Positions 44,626 to 54,037 of a stretch of 64,000 nt of DNA are shown piece after piece. How positions within the stretch are numbered: position 1 is the stretch's first letter; each line of letters opens with the position of its first letter. Origin of the DNA: Fuerstiella sp. (GTDB lineage Bacteria > Planctomycetota > Planctomycetia > Planctomycetales > Planctomycetaceae); NCBI GenBank assembly GCA_029247265.1, contig JAQWLN010000244.1:1-64000 (forward strand), in the 5' to 3' direction. A program made the position numbers and the translations under genes. The notes under the pieces are model-generated. The model made no database searches. It saw only the letters and a program-made list of their open reading frames with translations, and was not told the DNA's origin.

Positions 44626-46032
44626 TCACGCATCCTTCAATTCGTTGCCCACGTCCGTCACGAATTGCTGTAGCAAACGCAGCGAGTCCGTGGCTTCATC
44701 GTCGGTCATGCACATTGGCGGCGCCACTCGAATCACACAGCCCGCCAGCGGCCCCAGCAGATGGATCCCGTCGTTTTGGTCGTTGCCGCGATAGCACCGT
44801 TCCACGACTGCGTTCGCCACATCATTCGGTGCAGTGCAACCAACCTGGCCGCATTCAATGCCGAACACCATGCCCTCACCACGGACGTTCACAATGACGC
44901 CGGTCTGCTTCAACTGACGCAGACCATCCACAAAGACTGCGCTCAGATGGCGCGTGCGGTCGATGATGTCCGACGATTCAAATTCGTCCAGCGTCGCGAG
45001 AACGGCTGCACTGGACGTTGGATTGGCGCTCCATGTGTCGGACGTTTCGCCGTACCCCATGAGTTCACAGATATCACGTCGACCAACCGCAGCACTCACA
45101 GGAATGCCGTTGCCCAGACCTTTCCCCAGACACACAAAGTCCGGTTCAATGCCGTAGGCTTCAAATGCATACATGCAGCCGGTGCGTCCGAAGTTGGCCT
45201 GGACTTCGTCCAGGATGAACAGGATGTCGTTTTCGCGGCAAAAGTCCTGCAATAGCTGAAGATACTTTTTCGGGGGATGATAACTTCCGCCACCTCCAAG
45301 ATACGGCTCAGTAATCAGACAGCCGATCGGGTGCTCAGCTGACTGCAGCACCTGTTCCAGTTCCGCACGATAGACGGATGCATCAAAGGCTTTAATTGGC
45401 TCATCGATATCAGAACATTCGTCACGAGGAAAACTGATGAATCGGACCCTTGGATCGCGTTCCGAATCTGTTTCGCTTCCGGTGACTGCACCAGAAAGTC
45501 CTTTCTTACCGTGAAAGCCATTGCGAGTGGCAAGCACACCCGGTCGCGAAGGATCGCGACGCATGCAGGCCCACAAAGCCTTCTGAACAGCTTCCGAACC
45601 GGAAGCCGACCACATGACCGTTTCCAGCCGGCTGCCTCCGGGACTCGCCTGCAGACTGGCGACCAGACGACGACCGGCCTGTGCTTCCAGATCGGTCATG
45701 GCATTGTACGCCGTCAGCGAAACAGCCTTGAAGAATCCGTCATCGGCACCAGTCAGCTTCTCAGCCGACCAACCGAGGTATTTCTGAAACCGTTTCATCC
45801 ACCCGACGGGGTTGTGACCCAGGTTCGCAACGAGAACTCCGGATGAGTAGTCGTACAGCCGTCGCCCTTCCGGTGTCCAGTGAAAGACGCCGGCGGAAGT
45901 TGACAGCACGGCCTGACTGGGCGTGAACGTACGCAGTGAATGTGGCTGTGTGTTGCCGACCATCTGGCGAACGCTGTTAGAACTGTCCTCACCGTCGAAT
46001 TCAATGACGTAGGATTCCTGGAGCTGACTCAT
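44626..46032 (-). CDS. PLP-dependent class III aminotransferase
   Basis: Fold-type I aminotransferase of the ornithine/GABA/acetylornithine group. Seen: the substrate-domain segment YDYSSGVLVANLGHNP, the cofactor phosphate segment MWSASGSEAVQKALW, ILDEVQANFGRTG with the PLP-ring Asp, and the Schiff-base Lys in CLGKGLGNGIPVSA. Length 468 is slightly above the family mean. The gene follows a rhodanese-domain gene by 79 bp on the same strand. Substrate specificity is not readable; omega-amino acids or diamines are the common choice. Confidence 0.87.
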   Translation of the reverse strand: MSQLQESYVIEFDGEDSSNSVRQMVGNTQPHSLRTFTPSQAVLSTSAGVFHWTPEGRRLYDYSSGVLVANLGHNPVGWMKRFQKYLGWSAEKLTGADDGFFKAVSLTAYNAMTDLEAQAGRRLVASLQASPGGSRLETVMWSASGSEAVQKALWACMRRDPSRPGVLATRNGFHGKKGLSGAVTGSETDSERDPRVRFISFPRDECSDIDEPIKAFDASVYRAELEQVLQSAEHPIGCLITEPYLGGGGSYHPPKKYLQLLQDFCRENDILFILDEVQANFGRTGCMYAFEAYGIEPDFVCLGKGLGNGIPVSAAVGRRDICELMGYGETSDTWSANPTSSAAVLATLDEFESSDIIDRTRHLSAVFVDGLRQLKQTGVIVNVRGEGMVFGIECGQVGCTAPNDVANAVVERCYRGNDQNDGIHLLGPLAGCVIRVAPPMCMTDDEATDSLRLLQQFVTDVGNELKDA

Positions 46033-46111
46033 GAAGAAGCTTTCGATTGAGCGGAAATTCTGGTGGGATCGTGAAGGAATAAGCGAGGATGAAGAAAACA
46101 GCTAAGTCGCG

Positions 46112-46483
46112 TCACTCGACTGGCTGGCCAGCGGCTTTCCAGCCGCTGAAGCCACCGTCCATGGAAATAACGCTGGTGTAACCCATCTGCTGAAGGTTCA
46201 GGGCAGCCAGGGCAGAGCGGAAGCCTCCGCCACAGTACAGAACAATGGGAGCATCGGTGTCGGGAATTTCAGATTCGATATCTCGTTCAATGACTCCCTT
46301 GCCAAGGTGTATCGCGTCCGGCAGGTGGCTGGCAGAGAATTCACTTTCTTCGCGAACATCCACCAGGTAAAACGCCTCTCCGCCATCACGCCGATCAACC
46401 ACGTCCTGGACATTACATTCCCTGATTTGCGGGCGTACTGAGTTCACGATGTCGAGAAATCGCCGGGAGTGATTCTTTGCCAT
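46112..46483 (-). CDS. Rhodanese-domain protein
   Basis: A single-domain rhodanese of 123 residues. The catalytic loop is LYCGGGFRS with the persulfide-forming Cys; AFYLVDVREESEF and HLPDAIHLGKG are the two family signatures. The ATG at 46483 is preferred over one 15 codons upstream because the added residues have no family match. Likely a cytoplasmic sulfurtransferase or sulfur carrier. Placed upstream of the aminotransferase on the same strand; no functional link between them is evident. Confidence 0.9.
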   Translation of the reverse strand: MAKNHSRRFLDIVNSVRPQIRECNVQDVVDRRDGGEAFYLVDVREESEFSASHLPDAIHLGKGVIERDIESEIPDTDAPIVLYCGGGFRSALAALNLQQMGYTSVISMDGGFSGWKAAGQPVE

Positions 46484-46807
46484 TGCGGAGATCCGTTTCG
46501 GGAGGTCAGACGGCTGAAAATGTAACACTGCGGACGGCGGGAAACAGAAACAGTCTGATATCTGTGCAACTCGACCATTCTGCAGGTAACGTCAGCCAAT
46601 TATAACGATGCATTATCCACTTGCACCCGAACGCGGGTGCTCTGTTGAATAACGGGGTGGGTCCATGGTCATCGTCCCGGTCTTTCTAAATGGCAGGGGT
46701 TGCTTATTGGGATGTAGGTCGCAGATTGGTAACTTAATTCCAGCTGGCCGTCCCGATACTGGACCGGTCACCGTCATTCCTCGTCACCTTTGTCAAAAAG
46801 TGCCAAT
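46484..46807. other. Divergent intergenic region
   Basis: About 320 bp between the rhodanese gene (minus) and the PPK2 gene (plus). No gene, terminator or clear promoter recognised. A TTG at 46790 could be an alternative PPK2 start. Confidence 0.35.
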
Positions 46808-47608
46808 ATGCCAGCGGTTCATTGCCTGACACCGGAGAACCCGGTTGAGCTCGCCAAAACAAGCACGCGCGGGAAAGATTTCCATGACGACCGTGACGCA
46901 GCGGAAAAGGAGTTCTATGAGCTGCGGGATGAACTGATAGGCCTGCAAACGGCCCTTTACGCCGAAGGCAGGCAAAAGTTGCTGGTCGTATTACAGGCCA
47001 TGGATGCCGGAGGAAAGGACGGAACCATTCGTCACACGTTCAAAGGTGTGAATCCGCAGGGTGTACGAGTGACGTCGTTCAAGAAGCCGTCGTCAGAAGA
47101 TCTGGCACATGATTTTCTGTGGAGAATCCATCGAGCGGTACCGGGACGTGGCATGATCGGAATCTTCAATCGGTCTCACTACGAGGATGTGCTGGTCGTT
47201 CGTGTCAGCAACATCGTGCCGGAATCCGTCTGGCGTCCGCGTTACCAGACAATCAACAACTTTGAGCAACACCTTGCTGACACGGGAACGACAGTGCTGA
47301 AGTTTTTCCTGCATATCTCAAAGAAGGAACAGAAGGAGAGGTTTCAGGATCGACTTGATGAACCCGACAAACACTGGAAGTTTGATCAGGACGACCTTGA
47401 TAAACGCGAACAGTGGGATGAATACCAGACAGCGTTTCAGGACATGCTGAACAACTGCACGACGGATCACGCGCCGTGGTATTTGATTCCGGGTGACCAA
47501 AAGTGGTACCGCAACCTGGCCATCATGCGTGTCATGGTGGATACACTCAGGAAGATGGATCCGCAGTATCCGGAAGCGGATGATCTCAGCGGTGTGCAAA
47601 TCGACTGA
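46808..47608 (+). CDS. ppk2: Polyphosphate kinase 2 family protein
   Basis: Transfers phosphate between polyphosphate and nucleotides. One PPK2 domain: Walker A in LQAMDAGGKDGTIRHTF (trimmed: MDAGGKDGTIRH), lid region FLWRIHRAVPGRGMIGIFNRSHYEDVLVVRV (seen as GMIGIFNRSHYED), and the C-terminal WYLIPGDQKWYRNLAIMR. Single-domain size (about 266 residues) places it with class I or III enzymes; the choice between ADP and AMP phosphorylation is not readable. A TTG six codons upstream would add MSKSAN. It is followed 47 bp later by the M41-like gene. Confidence 0.92.
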   Translation: MPAVHCLTPENPVELAKTSTRGKDFHDDRDAAEKEFYELRDELIGLQTALYAEGRQKLLVVLQAMDAGGKDGTIRHTFKGVNPQGVRVTSFKKPSSEDLAHDFLWRIHRAVPGRGMIGIFNRSHYEDVLVVRVSNIVPESVWRPRYQTINNFEQHLADTGTTVLKFFLHISKKEQKERFQDRLDEPDKHWKFDQDDLDKREQWDEYQTAFQDMLNNCTTDHAPWYLIPGDQKWYRNLAIMRVMVDTLRKMDPQYPEADDLSGVQID

Positions 47609-47655
47609 AGCCCGACGTATCCGGTTCACCGAAGCAGAAAGAGACGGCGACACGC

Positions 47656-48141
47656 ATGTCTGACAACGAAGAAATCACGGCGTGGCATGAGGCCGGACAC
47701 GCCTTTGCGGCCGTCTATCTGGGAGCAACCGTGGATTCGATTTCGATAGACCCGGACCGCGACGACGGACCGGATCGCTTCGGCGACACGACTGTTCGAT
47801 GGGAAACGTCAAAATTTCAACATCAGGAGCTGGCAGAAAACTCTATTCTCGTGGCCTTAGCCGGACCGGTCGCCGAAATGATTCACCGAGGCGATCCCTT
47901 TCATCCGGCAACCGTCGCGGAATGGTCGCTCGACTGGCAACTGGCGTGGCGAGCCGCCAATTTCGTCAAGGCGGCAAAGGAACGCCTGCAGCTTCTGGAA
48001 CGTCTGACAATCCAGCTGCATCAGACCCTGTCGCAGCAACATCATTGGGCAGCCATCGGTGCGATTGTCGACCATCTGCTGGCGCATGAAGTGCTGGAAG
48101 GCGAAACGGTCCACGAGATTGTCGAGGCGTGGAGTGACTAA
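47656..48141 (+). CDS. Stand-alone M41 (FtsH-type) peptidase-like zincin
   Basis: A 161-residue soluble protein with only the peptidase half of an FtsH-like enzyme. The zinc motif HEAGH is at residues 11-15 (WHEAGHAFAAVYLG). VALAGPVAEMI at about 66-76 matches the LAGRAAE segment of M41, and SLDWQLAW (Asp93) sits where the third zinc ligand is expected. No AAA domain or membrane segment is present. Whether it is an active protease or only a fold relative is unknown. A broken AAA+ ATPase gene lies convergently just beyond, with a dispersed repeat between them. Confidence 0.75.
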   Translation: MSDNEEITAWHEAGHAFAAVYLGATVDSISIDPDRDDGPDRFGDTTVRWETSKFQHQELAENSILVALAGPVAEMIHRGDPFHPATVAEWSLDWQLAWRAANFVKAAKERLQLLERLTIQLHQTLSQQHHWAAIGAIVDHLLAHEVLEGETVHEIVEAWSD

Positions 48142-48167
48142 GCAATCCTGCCCCTAAGCAGCGACGT

Positions 48168-48242
48168 GAGCTACAGCATTTCACGCTGACTTGTGGCCGC
48201 GAACGACGCTTTCCCGCCTGCCATGTGGGCGTCCCACGAGCC
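48168..48242 (-). repeat. Dispersed ~75-bp repeat, copy 3
   Basis: On the minus strand: GGCTCGTGGGACGCCCACA, GGAAAGCGTC, TTCGCGGCCACAAGTCA and GCGTGAAATGCTGTAGC in order. It separates the convergent M41-like gene and AAA+ pseudogene. Confidence 0.8.
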
Positions 48243-48272
48243 CGAACGTGTTACATGTTTTCGAAAACTGCT

Positions 48273-49752
48273 CTAATCTGCCGCCACACATCGATTCACG
48301 GACCAGTCTCGCAATGCTTCAATCTTCTCTGACATCAGCAATGCAAAAGGACGCGTTTCCGCGATCGCTTTCAGAATGTCCTCGGTCTGCAGTTCACGGT
48401 TCGCGGCATATGCGTGGAACAAACCGGATTTGATCGCCTGCTCGATCTCTGAACCGGTCAGATCCTTTGACGCATCCGCAAGTTCCTCCACACGAAACTG
48501 CTGTGGATCGCGGCCTTTTCTCTTCAGGTGAATCGAAAACACCTTCCGACGTGCATCGCCCCCGGGCAAATCGATAAAGAAAACTTCATCAAAGCGTCCT
48601 TTTCGCATCAGTTCCGGCGGCAATGCCGAAATATCATTTGCCGTCGCAACCATGAAGATAGGTTCCCGGTGGTCCTGCATCCAGGACAGCAGCGTCCCAA
48701 ACATTCGCTGAGCAAGCCCACCGTCGGCGGATGCACTGGATGCAGACGCGAAGGCCTTTTCAATTTCATCGATCCATAGGACGACGGGCGCCATGGCTTC
48801 CGCCTGTTGAATCGCCTGACGCAACTGGTTTTCGCTTTCGCCGACGAACTTCTGGTACAGAACCCCCGGATCGAGACGCAGCAGCGGCATGCCCCAGTCA
48901 GCCCCAACGGCCTTGGCAAACAGACTTTTGCCGCACCCCGGCACACCAAGCATTAACACGCCACGGGGAGGATCGATGCCGAATTCGCGAGCCTTATTCG
49001 TGAAGCCACCGCGACGATCAGCCAGCCACCTCTTCAGTCCTCGCAATCCCCCAACTTCGCTGATGTCGAAATCGATCGTCATCGATTCCAGTGACCCGGA
49101 TCCTTCGAGCAGTCGGCGTTTGGCGTCGATAACTCGCTGCAGGTCGTTACCGCTCAGCAGGTGATCTTCAAGAATGACTGACTCCACGATCCGGATGGCT
49201 TCGCTGCGAGTCAGACCTCTGAGATTCAGTACAAATGCCTCGAATTCCGTGGTCCGCAATTCCGAGACAACGGGTGCAGTCGCCTCACGTTTGATTCTGC
49301 GGTAGGTGTCTTTGACAAGGCTCCTTATCCGGCAGCCCCGGACGCCAGGGCACCGCCAGTCGTTGTATGCGGGGATGCAGCGAATCTTCATCCATTAACA
49401 ACAAACACTCGCGTGAACCGTCCGCCTGCTGGACGTAATCCTTGATCAAACGCCGCACGACCGGTTGACTGGTGAACGGAGCAAGACCTCGAAAACACGC
49501 CAGTGCCGGACGTTTTTGACGCAACAGGTACTGCAGCGCGAGTTCCGGTTTGTCTGTCCCCGCAACAGCAGCAGCCTTCGGAAAGTCCGGTGAATAGACC
49601 TGCACACCCGTCATAACTGTCCAGTCGTGCACGTTCCGTTCGGTGTTTTTTCCTACATCCAGAACCGCCTGAAATTCAACGGGCTCATCGGTACTGTGCA
49701 GACTGATGAGTTTGTTTCGTTAAAGAACAAGGTTTCGCAGTCCGTCCTGCAT
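48273..49752 (-). pseudogene. Ycf46-like AAA+ ATPase gene with nonsense codon and frameshift
   Basis: The C-terminal frame (to 48273) is an intact AAA+ module: GVLMLGVPGCGKSLFAK (Walker A), VVLWIDEIEKAF (Walker B), ELMRKGRFDEVFFIDLP (Arg-finger region), with the Ycf46-style ISEVGGLRGLKRWL before it. The N-terminal part continues in another frame upstream (VHDWTVMTGVQVY, FRGLAPFTSQPVVRRLIKDY). The frames meet near LPDKE / LVKDTYRRIK at about 49315-49322, consistent with one extra C. Further upstream the same N-terminal frame reaches MQDGLRNLVL, a TAA stop, then RNKLISLHSTDE, so the presumed ATG at 49752 is cut off after ten codons. Two independent lesions argue for a real pseudogene. Confidence 0.78.
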
Positions 49753-49881
49753 GCTGGATCGGCCCTTCAGAAAATCATTCGAACGCGTCTGACCACAGGG
49801 TGCCACTGACTTTGTCTGTGTTGCTCTGAGTCCGGTGCACTGGCGAAGCCAGTCGCACACATGCCGACAGACGACTCAACG

Positions 49882-50517
49882 TTAGCCTTCCCGCAGCAGC
49901 ATGACGGCTCGTCGAACATAAACCAAACCACTCCAGACGGTCACTCCGACGGCCGACCAAAGCAACACGTCACGTGTCAGCGGCAGCCAGGACCACGACA
50001 GCTGATCACTGAGCGACAGCAGGCTGGCCGTAACCGCAACACACTGCAGCATCATCTTGGCCTTGCCACTGAAGCTGGCGGAAAAGTCTTTTCCCTGCTG
50101 TTCAAGAAATCCTCGCAGACTGGACACGAACATCTCACGGCCAATCACGACGATGACCATCCATGCCGTCACCCCGGAATGGACGACCGTACCTGTGTCG
50201 GCAGTTCCGTTTTTATCCAGTAGAAACAGAAATGTGCCGCCAACAATAATCTTGTCAACAAACGGGTCAAGAATTCGCCCCAGTACGGTGACCTGCCCGT
50301 ACTTGCGAGCCAGATAGCCGTCCAGCCAGTCGGTTGACGCAGCAAAGACGAACAGTCCGGCGGACACCAGCCAGTATCCACCAACGTCGATCAGTCCAAA
50401 CAGGATCAGCGCCAACACGAAACGGCTAACGGTAATCAGGTTGGGTAGATTCAGCGACTCTCGCCCGAGACGATTCGGTTGCTGCGGGGCAGCTGCTGGC
50501 TGATCAGAATCCGTCAT
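49882..50517 (-). CDS. pgsA: CDP-diacylglycerol--glycerol-3-phosphate 3-phosphatidyltransferase
   Basis: Integral membrane enzyme making phosphatidylglycerol phosphate. The CDP-alcohol phosphotransferase signature DG(x)2AR(x)8G(x)3D(x)3D is visible as DWLDGYLARKYG...GRILDPFVDK at about residues 63-89. Several membrane segments follow. Length 211 is typical. It is downstream of rimO on the same strand by 126 bp, so the two may be co-transcribed. The closely related phosphatidylserine synthase is less likely given the N-terminal NLPNLITVSRF, which is characteristic of PgsA. Confidence 0.93.
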   Translation of the reverse strand: MTDSDQPAAAPQQPNRLGRESLNLPNLITVSRFVLALILFGLIDVGGYWLVSAGLFVFAASTDWLDGYLARKYGQVTVLGRILDPFVDKIIVGGTFLFLLDKNGTADTGTVVHSGVTAWMVIVVIGREMFVSSLRGFLEQQGKDFSASFSGKAKMMLQCVAVTASLLSLSDQLSWSWLPLTRDVLLWSAVGVTVWSGLVYVRRAVMLLREG

Positions 50518-50643
50518 TTGAAGGGGAAGGTTCTATCGTTTCCTGAGGAACGTTGCAGGAATCAGCGCCACAGACTGCGAAACCAACGATTGACAATGTT
50601 CAGGCCTGGGGCAGAGTACCACCAGGCTGACGCTGCATCAGAT

Positions 50644-52062
50644 CTACTCGATAATCTCACAGTCGGGGGCTACGCCGACCAGATCGTAGTCTTCCCGCCG
50701 CACAATCTCAACGGGGACCATACTGCCGACTTCCAGATCCTGCCCGGAAACGTACACATTACTGTCTATCTCTGGTGCATCTGCAAAAGTGCGACCAACA
50801 TAAATGTTTTCGTCGTCGTCCGCCTGAGCGTCGATCAACACGTCCAGTTCGAAGCCCACCAGAGAATCCGCGTGTTCGAATGCAATTTTCTGCTGCACGG
50901 CCATTAGCTCGTCCCGCCTGGCGTCCTTGACGTCGTCAGGAAGATGTCCGTCCAGCTTTGTAGCCGGAGTACCAGGTTCCACAGAATAGCTAAACACACC
51001 CATGCGTTCAAAACGGGTGTCAATCACGAAATCACGCAACTCCTCGAACTGCTGGTCCGTTTCCCCGGGGAACCCGGCGATAAACGTCGTTCGCAGCACA
51101 AGGTTCGACACTCGCTCTCGCAGCTTGCCAACAAGTTCTCTGGTCTGTTCAGCGTTCACTCGACGCTGCATCCGCTTTAACACTTTCGAATTGATGTGCT
51201 GCAGCGGCATGTCAAGGTAGGGCAGAATCTTCTGCGAGCCCGCAACCACATCAATCAGTTTGTCGGTGAAGTGGACCGGATACAGATACATCAGACGAAT
51301 CCATTCGATACCCTCAACCTGTTCCAACTGCCGCAGCAGTTCGACCAGGCGAACCTCACCGTACAGATCCAGGCCGTAGTATGTCGTATCCTGAGCCACA
51401 ATGATCAATTCTTTGACGCCGTCGGCGGCCAGTTCTCTGGCTTCCTCAACCACCATCTCGATCGGCTTCGTGACATGCTTACCACGCATCATCGGAATCG
51501 AGCAGAACGTGCATGTTCGATCGCAGCCTTCTGAGATCTTCAGATAGGCGAAGTGCTGTGGTGTAATCCTTAAGCGAGCCCTGTCGTCGAGAGCAGTGAT
51601 CGGCGCCGGTCGAAACAACTCCCGCTGTTCGGTGACGCCACCCACCAGACGATCCGCCACTCTGTTGATCTCGTCGCGACCAAAGACGCCTACGACGTGA
51701 TCAATGTCCGGCATCTCAGACAACAACCCGCCTTCTTCCATGCGCTCCGGCAGACAGCCCGCGACGATGACGCCCTTTGTCTGCCCGCTCTTCTTCAGGT
51801 CCAGCATCTCCTGAATGACCGATTTGGATTCCTGCCGCGAACTGTCGATGAATCCGCACGTGTTGACAATGACAAAGTCAGACTTCGCGGGGTCCGGAAC
51901 CAGCGTATAGCCGTCCAGAGCCAGCGTCCCCAGCATCTTTTCGCTGTCCACCAGATTCTTGGGGCAGCCAAGACTGACAAAGGCATAGTTGCCTTTGCTG
52001 GGCCCTGTCGTCTCGGGGACCTTGGGTAAAGGAGCGTCAGGTTCGATGATGGGCAACGACAT
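50644..52062 (-). CDS. rimO: Ribosomal protein S12 methylthiotransferase
   Basis: Radical SAM enzyme that methylthiolates an Asp of ribosomal protein S12. N-terminal UPF0004 domain with VSLGCPKNLVDSE, NTCGFID and VAGCLPER (three Cys of the auxiliary cluster). The radical SAM motif is CDRTCTFCSIP. The C-terminal TRAM domain begins around VGFELDVLIDAQ. CPKNLVDSE and GFI favour RimO over MiaB. Length 472 includes a short extra N-terminal segment, about 23 residues before the conserved start. It is followed by pgsA. Confidence 0.95.
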   Translation of the reverse strand: MSLPIIEPDAPLPKVPETTGPSKGNYAFVSLGCPKNLVDSEKMLGTLALDGYTLVPDPAKSDFVIVNTCGFIDSSRQESKSVIQEMLDLKKSGQTKGVIVAGCLPERMEEGGLLSEMPDIDHVVGVFGRDEINRVADRLVGGVTEQRELFRPAPITALDDRARLRITPQHFAYLKISEGCDRTCTFCSIPMMRGKHVTKPIEMVVEEARELAADGVKELIIVAQDTTYYGLDLYGEVRLVELLRQLEQVEGIEWIRLMYLYPVHFTDKLIDVVAGSQKILPYLDMPLQHINSKVLKRMQRRVNAEQTRELVGKLRERVSNLVLRTTFIAGFPGETDQQFEELRDFVIDTRFERMGVFSYSVEPGTPATKLDGHLPDDVKDARRDELMAVQQKIAFEHADSLVGFELDVLIDAQADDDENIYVGRTFADAPEIDSNVYVSGQDLEVGSMVPVEIVRREDYDLVGVAPDCEIIE

Positions 52063-52266
52063 AAGGTGACCAGGATAGTGTAAGATTCCACGTGAATGGA
52101 ATTAATCTGAACGTGTGACGTTGCGGACCAACGGTTGTGGACGTTCCCGCAGGAGCCAGCGTCGGATGCCAGCTGAAAACGCTGCAGTCTACTGACCGAT
52201 CCCCATTGTCACAAAAGGCAATGGACCCATAATGACCTTTTTGCATTTTCTCTGTCACATGGGAAA

Positions 52267-52295
52267 GCTGCGGCAGCGTTTTCCGTTACCGCAGC
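52267..52295 (-). terminator. Possible terminator after sulfatase
   Basis: A 7-bp stem GCTGCGG/CCGCAGC with a 15-nt loop follows the minus-strand sulfatase. Only TTT follows the stem, so an intrinsic terminator is uncertain. Confidence 0.3.
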
Positions 52296-52350
52296 CTCTC
52301 ATCCGCCACTGGCACACAGAACTGTGAGCTCCGAAGCCTCAGATCAACGT

Positions 52351-53814
52351 CTATTTTGCAAAACGCTGACCCTTAGCGTTCTTGACGGCCTCCAGTTTTG
52401 CCGTCATCTCTGCCACAAGTTCGGGATGTGACGCGTACACGTCGTGTTCTTCAGCAGGATCGGCCTTCAGGTTGTACAGCTGTCCGGGGGCCTCACCCTT
52501 CGCTGGCTTAATCCTGGATGGCTTGGAAAAACCTCCGGATCCCAACCCCTGAATCAGCTTCCAGTCCTTGAATCGAATCGTCATCACGCCTCCACCAGAC
52601 CTCATCACGAGATGCTGCCGCACTGCAACATCATCGGCCTGACTTCCCTTCAACACGTCAAAGAAACTGAAGCTGTCGGGCCCGGCATCGCCTGACAGGG
52701 ACGCTCCCACAACGTCCGAAAATGTAGCCAGCAGATCAGTAAAGCAGACGGTCTGGTGAGACGTTGATCCAGCAGCAACTGAACCCGGCCAGCGAACGAT
52801 GAACGGCATGCGGTGTCCACATTCCCAGGCGTCGGCCTTCATGCCCCGCAGACCACCGGAGGAATCGTGGCCGAATCGTTCGACGTCGCTTTCGTACCAC
52901 ACCGGACCGTTGTCGGAAGTGAACACAAGCAGCGTGTCCTTTGCCATGCCCGCATCATCGAGCGACCGCAGCACTCGCCCAACATTCGCGTCCACCATCG
53001 TGGCGAAGTCACCATACATCCCCGCGGCGCTGCGGCCGGCATACTCCGCCGACGGCAGCCACGGTGTATGAGGAGCCGGGTACGCAAGATACAACATCAA
53101 CGGTTTTCCCGATGCATTCGGTCGCCTGCCGTGTGACTGAATGACCTGGACAGCTTCTTCGGTAAATCGAGGCAGAACATCCTTCAACGCCAAATCAGGA
53201 GCGATGCCGCCCTCGCGCCAGAATGCGCCCTGTATTTTCGTCCAGCCGTCGCTGTAGTTCGCAGCAATCTGATTTGAGGGAGGCTGCACGGCTTTGTCGC
53301 CGCGAATGTAGAAGTACGGCGGTATATCCGTTGACGCTCGAATTCCGAAATAACTCTGGAAACCACAATCGATCGGCCCGCCAGGCAGCGGTTTGTCGTA
53401 TCCGTTCTCATCGAATCCCAGATGCCATTTACCAACCATTGCGGTCTGGTAGCCGGCGTCCTGCAACATCGATGCGATTGTGACCTGCCCGGCGTCGATC
53501 GAACGCTTTCGTCGCCATGATCCCACGTCTGCTCGAAACGGATAGCGGCCGGTCATCAGGCCGTACCGCGACATATGGCACAACGGTCCCGGCGCGTGAG
53601 CGTCCGTGAATCGCATTCCATCGCGTGCCAGAGAGTCGATGTTCGGAGTAGCGATCTTTGAATCCGGATTGTAGAAACCGGGATCGCCGTACCCCATGTC
53701 GTCCACCATGATCACAACGACGTGCGGCAGCTTCTGTCCGGCCGCCAGTGACAATGAAGAAAGGGGCATCAGCAGGACAACGATAGCCGCCAACGTGAGG
53801 CAGGATTTATTCAC
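52351..53814 (-). CDS. Secreted sulfatase with atypical CHMSR active-site motif
   Basis: Arylsulfatase-type S1 family enzyme expected to release sulfate from polysaccharides in the periplasm or outside. The GTG at 53814, with GAGG nine bases upstream, gives a Sec signal (LTLAAIVVLLMPLSS). Metal site VIMVDDMGYGD near residue 31; the formylglycine position reads PLCHMSRYGLMTGR, with Met where the C-x-P-S-R consensus has Pro; MVGKWHLG and FTSDNGPVW carry further active-site residues. Without Pro, maturation by the usual FGE is uncertain. It lies downstream of trpA on the same strand by 223 bp, but is unlikely to be functionally linked. Confidence 0.9.
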   Translation of the reverse strand: MNKSCLTLAAIVVLLMPLSSLSLAAGQKLPHVVVIMVDDMGYGDPGFYNPDSKIATPNIDSLARDGMRFTDAHAPGPLCHMSRYGLMTGRYPFRADVGSWRRKRSIDAGQVTIASMLQDAGYQTAMVGKWHLGFDENGYDKPLPGGPIDCGFQSYFGIRASTDIPPYFYIRGDKAVQPPSNQIAANYSDGWTKIQGAFWREGGIAPDLALKDVLPRFTEEAVQVIQSHGRRPNASGKPLMLYLAYPAPHTPWLPSAEYAGRSAAGMYGDFATMVDANVGRVLRSLDDAGMAKDTLLVFTSDNGPVWYESDVERFGHDSSGGLRGMKADAWECGHRMPFIVRWPGSVAAGSTSHQTVCFTDLLATFSDVVGASLSGDAGPDSFSFFDVLKGSQADDVAVRQHLVMRSGGGVMTIRFKDWKLIQGLGSGGFSKPSRIKPAKGEAPGQLYNLKADPAEEHDVYASHPELVAEMTAKLEAVKNAKGQRFAK

Positions 53815-54037
53815 AAGTTGGTCCTCATCAGGTTCTGTGACGTGATGGCAACGTTCACCCCGTCGCCTGAATACAGGAATTCTACGCAGCCGCTGAATCA
53901 CGCACAAACGGACGAGCGTTCACGCATACGAACGGTGATAAATTCGCATGGGACGACGATTTCCAGGTCACAACACGTGAATGAACACTGTGAAACGGCA
54001 CAGCGGGGAAGCCATTCACATGTGTTATGCGGCTGAA

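Noticed and set aside
48161-48260. CRISPR-like direct repeat
   Set aside because: The element is a single copy at this place and other copies are kilobases away with no spacer array.
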